DNA of 64,000 bases, from contig NC_080574.1 in NCBI RefSeq assembly GCF_029962835.1, positions 25,890,001 to 25,954,000 on the forward strand, given 5' to 3'. This DNA comes from Magnolia sinica (lineage: Eukaryota > Streptophyta > Magnoliopsida > Magnoliales > Magnoliaceae). The notes under the pieces were generated by a model, which made no database searches, was not told the origin of the DNA, and saw only the letters and a program-made list of their open reading frames with translations. Shown in pieces: positions 21,305 to 32,900 of the stretch. The position numbers were made by a program, and so were the translations under genes. Positions within the stretch are counted from its first letter, which is position 1, and every line of letters starts with the position of its first letter.

Positions 21305-24300
21305 ATCCCTCACATGTTTCAAAATTTTTGACATTCGTGTTAAAATGGAAGAGTTGCGCAATGGTGCCGGTGTCACCATAGACTTGAACCGACATTAGAG
21401 TAAGAATGACAAGTCTACAGGAATCAAGTGACACCTTAGTCTTGAACCTGATTCCTTTTGATGTAAATCGCAAGTACATGCCACTCACACAACTTTTCCG
21501 CTACAAGTAATTCTGCGGTTCGGTACGTTTCGGCCATACACCATTACCTGAATTTCGTGAGTGCTCTAGAGAATTCGCTTAGATTCTCATAGGAAGCAGC
21601 CTCTACCTCCACACCCATATAGATGAATTTCATCAAGTGTACGCAGCAATTGGGTACACTACCAAATATATGGCCATGAATTCATTAAGAGTTCAAAAAC
21701 TCATCCTTCTTCATTGTTGCACGCACTGTACACTATAGAATGGGCTCATTTACATCAGTGCAATCGTCTACCAAATGTCTTGTTGTTTACCCATTGAACC
21801 TATCTAATAGGATCTCTACTCGTATAGGTTAGATTGCCAACACTGGTAGCTCATATATTAAGATCAACCACATTCCCTTCGATGTATCATCGACTAATCT
21901 TTTAGATAGTCATTTGGTCGGAGGATTTATGACCCGTAGGCCTTTTACCTCCACCCATCATTTATCTGTCAGGTTTTTGTCTATTACGAAAAATTAACCA
22001 TTGTTACCTTCCATAGGAGTTAGGCCATGTCTTACTCCCAATGTGGCTAATCATCTTTTCGGACTAGCTACGGATCATCACCTTGATAAGCTATTGCTTA
22101 ACCAACTAGCTATACAAAAATAAGCCTCTGCTTAGGGGGAATCCTCATTTTGCTCCTCAGTCAGATCTTTGGCAATCAGTTGCAACCTCTTTGGCTATTC
22201 ATATCTCAAGCCAAAGCATACTGAACTCATTTCTAACCTCTCAGAGTCAACAATTACGACTTCATCAAGCAACAAATACTGAGCATCACTTTTATTATAA
22301 TAGTTGTCGTATCATCGGCTCTGAATATAACCAACTTTTTTAGCCTTGAATGTATGCTCTTACCATTCAACCAACTTCACTAGCCCAACAGTCAACCAAC
22401 TAGTTGTAAAGTCAATCGAACTTATTGTATCTGCAATACAAAGAGATTGGAGTAATCTGTCATGCATAGACATATGACAACAAAAATAGAGTATAACCTT
22501 CATGTAATCATATTGTAATATTATCATGTTATCACATGTTGCCTAACACATAAAAAGTTGACCAATTATCAATTAGTGATTAGAATTCAATACAATCAAT
22601 GGATATTTGGCAACTGAATATACAAGAGAAATTTCAAGTTCATTATCAAGTATCGTGATCGACAGATTGAACAATGGGTTTCATAGGTGCATAAGTTTGT
22701 CCATTAGATACATTTGTTGATGGTAAAACAACATAGTTCATCAAATGAACTTATATTCTCATATGAATACCAATCTCAAATGTCCAAATCTAGTTTCTAA
22801 TGAAAATAAAATATAACCTAAAAATCTCATTAATCCAGCAATCATCTTTGAATTCAAATCACTAATAATATTCTTTCTAACCATTCATTTAATGGTTACC
22901 AATTTGATCATTAAAATATACAATATGTTTAATTCCAGATACCTTGTCTTATAAATCTACATGTCAATACAAAACATATGCATATTAATCCATAACATTC
23001 AAGATATAATTTCCTTAGTGCAAATCTTCAATTTTATGTCAACCCATTTATCAAATACTTATTGACTAAACTTATACTCCATGGGGCTAAGTGGTTTATC
23101 TAAATGCATCTAAGTGCACCCCCACAATTTCATATTTTAGTCTCGATAGATATATCCATGGCCCACCTAATAAACCCATTAACCAAGAGTTAAGAGAAAT
23201 CTTTTGCAGGAACTATCATATGAATTGACTGGATAACACATGTCCTAGATTGACACATGATCGGATGAAAATAACATTTCTTCCGTCTTTCTAAGCAGGT
23301 AATGTTGTCTAGAAAGTATAGTAAATGATGCCAAAAGTGAATGTAACTTGTCTCATAAATTAGGCATGCGTATTCGTCATCTTATTAACAACTTTATGTA
23401 TAAAAGTAATAATATGAACCGTTTATAGAAAAGCAGCGATAAGTGTGTCAAACAGTTAAGTGATATGTGTCAACGGTCCATCTATTATTCAACCAAATAT
23501 TCCATATTACTTTCTACATAATAAAATGTAAGTCAGAATTAACATTGAATTAAGATACATTCACTACTTGAGAAACTCAAGTCACCATTTGCTTCATGGT
23601 AAGTGAAACTCTAAAGAAACAAGCATCCATATAATGTAAGTTATCAAGTATTTAATATTCATAAAAGTAATACACATGCAAGATCTAGACCTTTTCATTT
23701 ATTGGGCCCGCAAAAGATAATATTTTAAAAATATACCAGCCCAATCATCCAATATGACCAATATAATATTTGTATGGATCTATAGCTTTGGAACATTGTA
23801 GTGCATCTAAGTACATAACCCACACAATTTAAAATCTTTATAAATGAGATCTTTTTCACATATATACAATTTCTGAGTATCTATATATCAAGCATCATAT
23901 ATTGTTTAATGTTTCATATTATAATGGGAAGAATATATTTTGTACATGTAACATATGAATACAAGACTCGGACATTTCGATTATCAATCCACATGTGATG
24001 GATCAAAGGCCACAAGATACATGCAATGATACAAAAGGAATAATGTGTGTTATCTATAGATACACAGTGATAAGTAAGCCCATGGTTTGATAGACTTGGC
24101 CATTGATCTGATCAAGTTCAATATAACATACTCATTTATTCCTTGTGTACACTTATTATCATAAAGGTCATTCATACTAATGGTTGATATATATTGTAAC
24201 TTAATTTTTAGGTCACTATAAATAAAAAGAATGACCCACTAATGAACTACTCATGTTACAAACATATGTGCAGTGATGCCTTAGTGTGAAATCGTGCATT

Positions 24301-26035
24301 CTACTGCATTCCAAAAAATCAACATCAATATAAATATTTATTCTATATATGCACATCAATCACACAAAAATCAACTCCTTAACATGCACTTGATCAAAAT
24401 GACATGTTATATTTGTTTTAGCACCAACAATATAGTAGGTCTCATCTTTTCACGATTCAAACCATGCACTCTTGTGCCACCCACCATCAGTCGCCATCAA
24501 ATATCTTCCCAAAATCTTCCATCATAAAGTAGACAGTAAACCATCAACTTGCAGTCCATAAGCTGGACATGTAAGATTGTCAATTAGGAGAATATTTTGG
24601 TGACACAAATTATACATGGTACGACACATTAGCTGAATAATCTTGATCATTAAAATTGGCTCGAATTAGATTATCCAAAATATAGAATTATAGAGTGCAT
24701 GTGTATAAATGACGGTGCTCTGCTGAAGTAGTAAAATGTTACCTACGAGAGCAAAATCAAAAGAGAATAAACCCACGTGCAATTAGGATAGATGATTCTA
24801 ACCGACATTAAAAAAATAACCAACAACTATCCTTCGTCTTTTTAAAAAAAATATATAAAAATAATAATTTCCACCGTGAATATCCAAATAGCAACACATG
24901 TCCAGCCCATAGAGATCAACAAAACTCTTTTATATAAGATCTTTAGTTTTATTTTTATTTTTTAATTTTAAAATTAAAACGGTTATAACTACCTCCCTTC
25001 TCCATATTCTTTCAATTACTAACAACTGATGGTAACCGTTGCCAGCACATAAATGATTTTATTTGCACCCAACATATCTTCTTCATCTTTCCATTGTCTT
25101 CTTTGTGCCACATCTACCATTATTATTAAAGATTGAAATGAATTCATAATTGGAGATGTAATGTATTGGCCACAACCTGACTCAAACGTTAGATCATACC
25201 ATGTATAGAACTTTTGGAGGATCATAGAATTGGCAAAAGACGTTGTGCTCAAAATAGCAGATAATTGCAAGTGGAACAACGGATTAAGATCTTGTAAATC
25301 ATATTCAACAACTTCCATATTACAACATGATTATCCAGACCATTCATCTAACAATTCCCACCATAAACAAGACATCAATATTTATGATACCGTAGATCAC
25401 ACTATACCCTAAAAAGAGTGAAAAACTACAGGCTGAAAAGAACTTTCAAATGCAATTTCACATGAAAGTTGTGCATGCTGAGGATATTTGATCAGTCAAT
25501 TTTTTTTTTTGTGTGAAGATAGTATTCGTGTGTACAATACCATCATTGGTTCACACCATTATATTTTAAAGATTCTCTGTGAAAGTGGCTCTCCTTTGTT
25601 TATGCATGCATGATAATTGAAAAAGTTCCTGATACTTGCGTCCCACCCTGATATCCTAGTTTTAAATAAATCCGAGATCAATCCTCATTGTAAACAGATG
25701 GTGAATGATACCTACTTGGTGTGGCACCACATATGACTTGATCTTGCTGTGTGTGATAGACTGGTATTGTCAGTGACATAAACATAAAAACAATCAATAG
25801 ATTATAGCACCAGTGCATAACTTTAAGCCTTTTAGAAAATTTGCATAGGTGGTCCAGAGAATACGTACAACAAATATGTGTAAGATCCTAACTATTAGAT
25901 GGTATATGAAGGTTCCAGATTATATGGGCCATGACTCACAAATCAGGTCGGTGTAGTTTTCTTTTAGGCTATTCTAACAAGATAAATGTAATCATAATTT
26001 TTAAATAGTTTTTCAAATATTTTCGATTTTAAGAT

Positions 26036-26294
26036 TGTTGGGATATGAAGTTTGAAAAACTATTTAAATAAAATAAATTTAAATTGAGAAAAAGTGACTA
26101 TTAGGTTTAAACCCAAGTGGTGCGACCCTTAGGCTTCAAAAGACACAACTTTTCAAAATAAAATATAAAAGGATGTAACCTTTCAAACTTAAATGAAAAG
26201 ACACATACATAGGGCACCCATGGCCACAATCACAGCCCATCCCAATGGATATTTTGAAATACTAAATTATTTTAAAATAATTTAAAATACAACA
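26036..26294. repeat. 3' LTR of the non-coding LTR element (shorter form)
   Basis: It has the same two ends as the left repeat but is only about 260 bp, so the two terminal repeats are unequal in length. It ends TACAACA directly before the AGAAG target copy. Confidence 0.85.
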
Positions 26295-26446
26295 AGAAGT
26301 CCGTGCGGGTTGGGAGTATTTTGGGAAGGTAAAAAGAAGTGAGTTTAAGCGGGTAAATGGGCCATAAATGGGTCGTACAGTTGGAAATTTCTCCTTAGAA
26401 TATTTAAAATAGAAATGATTTATTGGGCTGTATGGGAACCTTCCGA
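26295..26446. repeat. interrupted dispersed repeat
   Basis: GGGAGTATTTTGGGAAGG ... ATGGGTCGTACAGTTGGAAA resembles the inverted complement of 14450-14545. This is the older repeat into which the LTR element fell. Site II-like TGGGCC (26358-26363) and TGGGCT (26424-26429) occur here, upstream of eEF1Bγ. Confidence 0.6.
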
Positions 26447-26768
26447 TGCACCTAGTTTAATTTGTATTCATTGGCATCCGCATTAACAATCTGAACCGTC
26501 CATTATGTTCAGTCCACAAAATGTCCTTCATTTTGAAGATCTCACGTCAATCCAACGGTCGTGAGAATTCTCATATAGAACTATCCTATGAGAAAATCCT
26601 GCCCATCCATTTTTGAGTGTTATTGAATTTACAATTTGCCAATTGTATCAGTATGGTTTCTTACAGAAAGCCTGTTAATAGGGGACTAGATCTAAATGGA
26701 CGGTCTAGATAGGTAATGTAGGTTCCAACGGATTCAAATGCAACTAGATGTGTATAAAGAGGTTCCGA
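26447..26768. mobile_element. diverged MITE in the eEF1Bγ promoter
   Basis: About 55 bp at each end are inverted copies: GCACCTAGTTTAATTTGTAT ... CTGAACCGTCCA on the left against TGGACGGTCTAGATAGGTAA ... CAACTAGATGTGT on the right. The right arm carries the only good TATA element (26753-26758). Confidence 0.6.
26753..26758 (+). promoter_or_regulatory. probable TATA box of eEF1Bγ
   Basis: TATAAA in GTGTATAAAGAGG, about 180 bp before the ATG. This would place transcription start near 26785, giving a leader of about 150 nt. Confidence 0.6.
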
Positions 26769-26775
26769 TACACCT

Positions 26776-26781
26776 AGCCCA
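26776..26781 (-). promoter_or_regulatory. site II element (TGGGCT)
   Basis: AGCCCA on the + strand is TGGGCT on the minus strand. With the telo-box this is the usual motif pair of plant translation-machinery promoters. Confidence 0.45.
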
Positions 26782-26838
26782 CTAGATCATTTCTCTACCT
26801 AGGGCTCGTATATCTCTTTGTCGTTGCTCTTCATCTTC

Positions 26839-26847
26839 TAGGGTTTT
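26839..26847 (+). promoter_or_regulatory. telo-box
   Basis: TAGGGTTTT, the complement of AAAACCCTA, lies in the leader of eEF1Bγ. The telo-box is commonly found in this position in plant ribosomal-protein and elongation-factor genes. Confidence 0.6.
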
Positions 26848-26935
26848 GTTCTATCTCTCGAAGAGGTAGAGCGAAAGAAAAAGGCAAAAAAGGCGAGAGA
26901 GAATCATCGAACTCGGATCTTCCAATTCAAGGCCG

Positions 26936-29900
26936 ATGGCTCTCGTAAGATCTTCTCCTTCTTCGATCTTTTTTTCTAAGATCGCTTTCTTTACGATCTT
27001 TATTAATTGAGTCGCTGCATTTTCTAATTGCTGTAGATTAGGATTTATGCAGTTTCTATTTCAGATGTTTACACCCTCGATGTTTGATAGATACGTCCCT
27101 TCTTTCTACTTTTGGCACTACAATAGTATACTATTGAACTATGTCATTACCAAAGAGTAGGCTTTCTTCATTTTAATTGTTTATTTGATGGGTTTTGCTA
27201 AGGTCTTGTGATGCATAAGCTCAAAGTAGCTATCATTGGGTCTAAGTTAGTTACCGAGTGCTGTATCTCTGCACACGTGGCGCATATGTAGTAGATCCGG
27301 ACCGTTTATCTTTTGGTCCGTACTCTGGTCTAACGATTCTAGCCAATAATTGGAGGGATTTGCCTTAATGAGTGCCAACTGATGGTGAGGCTTTCTTGTG
27401 TGTGCCTATTTTGAATAAGCCGAAAAGAAGTGCTCTGATTGGTGGCTAGGATCATTTGACCTGTGTGATTTCTGGGCTATGGCCCATCCATGGTAGGTCC
27501 GGATAAATGAATGGTCTGGATCCCGTACAAGTGTGCCACATGTATGGAGATGGGACTGCTTGATAATTGACTTAGATATGATAGATAACACTGGATGATT
27601 TTCATTTTTTTCTTTGTTATTGATTAGTTTTTTCTTGGATATTTTCAAATTCTTGTGATAATTTTTGCATACAAATCCTATTATGTGTATTTATTATGTT
27701 GAAATAATGACATCTTTTGTGTCTGCATGAACACATGTACTTTTTATTTTATTTTCTATACTTGGAAACAGTGATTTTTTCCACTATTGGGAGTTGCTGC
27801 TGGTTGAGTGGGATATTAACCTATGTTATTAAATCTCTGTATGAACTTGGCTGGGTCACGAGAAATGTTTGAAGTATTGGCTGAAACCGTTATGTATTGT
27901 CTGATATGTGCCGGTAGCCCATGGACAATTTGGCTGTATCGGCTTGTATTGGCCCAGAACAGCCTGTTACAGAGGCAATACAGGCTTATACAGGGCTGGT
28001 ACACTGATATGATAGCTGATACACTGATTTAAAACCTTGGTCACAAGTCGGTAAGCCTGAATCCAGTGCTTTTACTGAGTGGGTCCGGAATCTAGGTCCA
28101 GTATAGATCAGAACTGTGGGGAGTTAGACCAGTTTTGTTCCTGTGGCTGGTCGCACGCCAAACTTGCTACTTAAATCCAGTCCTTTGCCGTTGGCAGAAT
28201 GCATGATCCCCCTTTAGAAGCAGGGTTGTTAGCATGCTAGGCTGTGGTGTCATGCCCCGAAGGCCGGGCACCGATAGTACACATATCAGCCCCAATATTC
28301 GTAATGCAACTTGTACACCAAGTGTACTTAAATGAACAATAAGTACAGTTCAACCAGAGTATATCGTCATGTGCACACTTATGTACTGTCCAATCTAAGC
28401 TTCCATTCATCACATACACCATCAAACATACAAGCATAATTGACATTCCAATGGTTTAATGGCTCACCATTTGGGTCCTTATTCTATTGTTAAACTATAA
28501 TCCATGAATAAATAATGGAATGGTATCTTGAACATCCAAATTAACCCAACTAAACATCATGTCCCAATGGAAGAAAATACAACAAAATGAAATAACTATT
28601 AAGAATTAATCAAATCCAAAAACAGAAATAAAATCATTCCAGAACAGGCAACTACTCCTCGGTCATATACGGCCACGTATCCCAAGGATCATTCACTGGC
28701 TCAACTGCTTCTTCTTGATCTGGAGCTGACATGTCTATCTGATTCAGATCTACATTAGAATAATGACTCAAATGGTGAGCCATTAAACCGTTGGAATTTA
28801 AATTATGCTGGTATGTTTGATGGTGTATGCGGTAAATGGAAGCTTAGATTGGACAGTACATAAGTGTGCACATGACGATATACTCTGATTGAACCGTACA
28901 TATTGTTCATTTAAGTACACTTCGTGTACAAGTTGTGTTATGAATATCGGGGCTGAGATGTGCACCATCGGTGCCTGGTCTTCGGGGCGTGACATGTTTT
29001 CTGTCCATGCCTGGCCTAAAGTAAAATCTAGGCCAGAGACTGTGGTGGCCAAAAGAAACAGGCTCAAGATCTGGGCTGTTTCTAAATGTGCTCACCATGT
29101 GTGATGTATGCTGAAAATGCCCTTGAAACCCTAAATGGGCTGGTTTGATGGGGTTTTAGACACTGCCTCAGCGCAGCCTGATTAAGAAACATGCTTAAAA
29201 TTTAGTCCTAGGCCTGGCCCTGGTCCACAGGCCTAATATTTCAGTCCCAAGCCCCTTTACCCAGCTGGCCAGGCCCGAAAGCCTGACTGGCCAGCATGGC
29301 CCATTGATAGCTAGGGCTGTCAACAGGGCTGGTCTTGGGCCGGGCTGAGGTTTGTTCAATTCCAGTTCGTGAAATAAAAGCTTGACCCTGGCACAGGCTG
29401 GGCCCGTGATCGGCTAAATCAAACAGATCCAAGCCTTGCTTGAGTGCGGCTCCAGCCCCAGCCTGAGTCCAGATGCCTACTTTTGTGCAACATCTGCGTT
29501 GTTCATTAAGTGTGCCCCATCATGTAGGATATATGACAAAAATTCCCTTGAAGACGTATATGGGCTGGGTTCTTGGACACTTAAATGAAGCCAGAGCCTG
29601 GCCCAGTTATTAAATGGGCTTAAATTTAGGCCTAGACCCAGCCTTTGGTCTAGCTTTTCAGCCCAAGCATGGTCCAAAATCCTAACCAAGGTATTCCGTA
29701 TCAGAAATGGTGGACGTAACGGTCACCATTATTACCGATACGGGTATTGGCCATAACGGCCGATATGGGGGCGTAACGACCGTTACGACCCCCGTAACGG
29801 TTGAAAATTTTCTTTTACCCGAAAAATTCTGAAAAAATATCTAGAAAATTAAGCATAATGTAAATATTTCAAATATGTATTCATTTTTTGTTTTGAACAT

Positions 29901-32900
29901 GTTTATGGTATTGTAACGGTCCACCCTTTGGTGAGAGTGTTGTATCGGGCTGTCTAGTGAATTGTTTAATATGATTATGTCTCTAATGTTTATACATCAC
30001 AATCAAGCATTAGAACTATAAATCAGAAAAAGGCATAAATACTGCATTTTCAATTTTTTGAAAAAAAGGCCCTCGGAGATTCTATTCACTCAAATCACTT
30101 TAATCCACAGTTTTAATCTTAAAATATATAATAAGAGTGGTCGAAATCTGTTGTAAAATAATATAGGAGAGTTTTTGGACTGAGAAAAGTGAAAAAGAGG
30201 AGAAAAATGAATTTAAATATTAAAAAAAATTGATTGTTTTTCGTTATGCCCTGTAATGGCCTTTACGGCCACTATAACGGCTGATACGGTCTTAAAAAAC
30301 TAACTGACCCTTTTCACCCCAGTATCGCGTAACGGTCATGGCCATTTCCTATATGTATCAGCCTTTACGGGCGTATCGTAACGGATACGGAACACCTTGA
30401 TCCTAACAGCCCAGCCTGGCCCATTGACTGCCCTACTTAAAATTAATGGCCCCTTGTACCAGCCACCAATGGGGGCCTGTGGTACTGTCCAGGCTACTTT
30501 TCAAGAGGACTTACAATCTTGACCACTTGTTTAGATTTGCTGTTGTGAGCATCATCTAAGCTTTATCCCAGCTACATGAATCCTGTTCCGCCATTCCGCT
30601 GTTATGAAAACTAGATTTAATTAATTTGTACAGGGAGCGTTTTGTATGTTACTCCAAATCCCAAGTGGCATTTATATCAGATGTAGTAACCATGTGTTAG
30701 GATTTTTTTTCCTGCCTTTTTTGCTTCAGTATCAATAGCTGGTTGCATGCCAGGTTCTATTTGATACACAGCTGGTACCAATTTGGACTGGAAAATATCT
30801 GGCTGGCCCTGCTTGTGGGGGACATCCCAATGGACCCTTATTGAGTGACTCTCAGTTTAGCTTTCTGTTTGTCACTGAACAATATCATTGCATAGCTAAT
30901 CTGTAGCTCTATGGTGATGCTGGTGTGCTACATTCTGTAGATCTTGCATGCTGGAAGCACCAATAAAAATGCCTACAAGGCACTCATTGCGGCGGAATAT
31001 GTGGGAGTCAAAGTTCAACTGGTTCAAAATTTTGAAATGGGAGTATCAAACAAAACCCCCAAGTTTCTTCAGATGAACCCCCTAGGAAAGGTAGGGCACT
31101 GTTTTGCTTAACAAAACCTAATTGTCTCATCATCTATCTAGTTCATGCGTTCATCTGCTTGCAACATGCTTTATTTTTGTTGTCATGATGCAGGTTCCTG
31201 TTTTGGAAACACCTGATGGTGCTGTATTCGAGAGTAACGCTATAGCACGCTATGGTGAGATATGGTTTTATGTTTTGCATAGTTGAGTTCCTGAAGGTGT
31301 TATCTGTGAATTTAATTTACTGTTTCTTGATGCAGTTGCTCGCTTGAAGGGTGATAATTCTCTTTATGGATCTTCCCCAATCGAATATGTAAGAAAAATT
31401 CTTTTTTCTTTCCTTTTTCCTTCCATTACACATCATCATTCTCTATGGATTTCCATTTCTTCGTGCCCTTATTTGAAATACTCATTGTTTGCAGGGTCAT
31501 ATTGAGCAATGGATTGATTTCTCATCAATGGAGATTGATGCGAATATATCGCAGTGGTTCTTATCAAGAGTTGGAATTAGGCTGTACCTTCCTCCGGTTA
31601 GTTTTAGATCTGCTTGGTTTCTTATATACCACAGAGACATCTTTCTAGTAATTCCATTCCCTCCTAACATTACTCTCCTTGACAATTTTATTTATACAAA
31701 GGCTGAAGAAGCTGCTATTACTGCATTGAAGAGGGCACTATCTGCTTTAAATACACATCTCACCTTGAATACTTTCTTGGTTGGACATTCTGTAACACTT
31801 GCGGACATTGTCACGACCTGCAATTTGTATATGGGATTCAGTAAGATAATGACTAAGAGCTTCACCTCAGAGTTTCCTCATGTTGAGAGATATTTCTGGA
31901 CAATGGTCAACCAGCCAAACTTCCGCAAGGTTCTGGGTGAGGTGAAGCAGGCAGAATCCATTCCACCAGTTCAGTCAGCTAAGAAGCCTGCACCTCCAAA
32001 GGAGTCTGCAAAGCCAAAGGCCAAGGATGAACCAAAGAAAGAAGCAAAAAAAGAACCTGCAAAGCCTAAGGTGGAGGATGCAGAGGAAGAAGAGGCACCC
32101 AAACCCAAGGCGAAGAATCCTCTAGATTTGCTGCCCCCAAGTAAGATGATATTGGATGAGTGGAAGAGGCTCTACTCAAATACCAAGACCAATTTCCGTG
32201 AGGTTGCAATCAAAGGTATTGTTTTTATCTTCTTTTTTTTTTTTTTCAAATTTTTATTAGGGTGTGTTTGGTTGCGCAGAATATCAGGAAATTTCATGAT
32301 ATGTATGCATATAAAATATAAATATAGGTCTCAAGCCACCATATACAGTCCACCCAGCAGGTAACTTCCAAGCGGTTGGGCCGCAATGTACAATTCACCC
32401 AACAAATAACTTCCAAATTGTTAAGTGCATGTGAAATCCAAGTCTTCCAATATGTTGGCCCCACCATGAGGATCACCCACTGCAAAAATCAGCCGGTTCT
32501 ACTCATCAGGTAGGCAACATCAGGAAAACATTGTATAGCCATTGATAAACAGCAAGATCCAAGCGCAGTCCACTTGATGAGTGGATATGGCAGTTTTTTT
32601 TTTTTGCACGAGTTGATTGTCATGATCCAGATAAACATCTCACCAATCTGACAAATATTGACCATTCGATCAATGGCCTTTGACAAAGACAGCCAGGATC
32701 GTTAACACAAAATAGGTCCAAGCAAACAATTTGAGCCATCTATTTGTTAGGGCTCATCATGGATTGCTTATGATTCTAAGTAATTTTTTTAAAGCAATCA
32801 TTAACCATCCCATCCATGTCTTGAAAAAAATAAATCATGGCTATAGAAACTAAGGCCCAACCCATCTATTTGCTAGGGCTCACTATGGATTGTTCATGAT

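Larger units (their letters stand above)
20715..26294. mobile_element. LTR retrotransposon fossil, non-coding (large derivative type)
   Basis: Two direct terminal repeats with TG...CA ends (TGTTGGGATATG ... TACAACA) are flanked by a 5-bp target duplication AGAAG (20710-20714 and 26295-26299). The interior of about 4.7 kb is AT-rich and contains no frame resembling gag, protease, reverse transcriptase or integrase; the longest is 99 codons. It is therefore a non-autonomous element, possibly of the LARD class, and is not functional for self-movement. The shared parts of the terminal repeats differ by roughly 4% by eye, which points to an insertion some millions of years old. The family is unassigned. 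It inserted into an older repeat that is still visible at 26300-26395. Confidence 0.85.

Noticed and set aside
25019-25318. A 99-codon minus-strand frame inside the LTR element as a retroviral-type protein
   Set aside because: No motif of gag, protease, polymerase or integrase could be recognised. It is left as anonymous interior sequence.
31489-32364. A 291-codon frame as a separate gene
   Set aside because: It is eEF1Bγ exons 5 and 6 read through an intron and on into intron 6. The spliced model fits the family over its full length.
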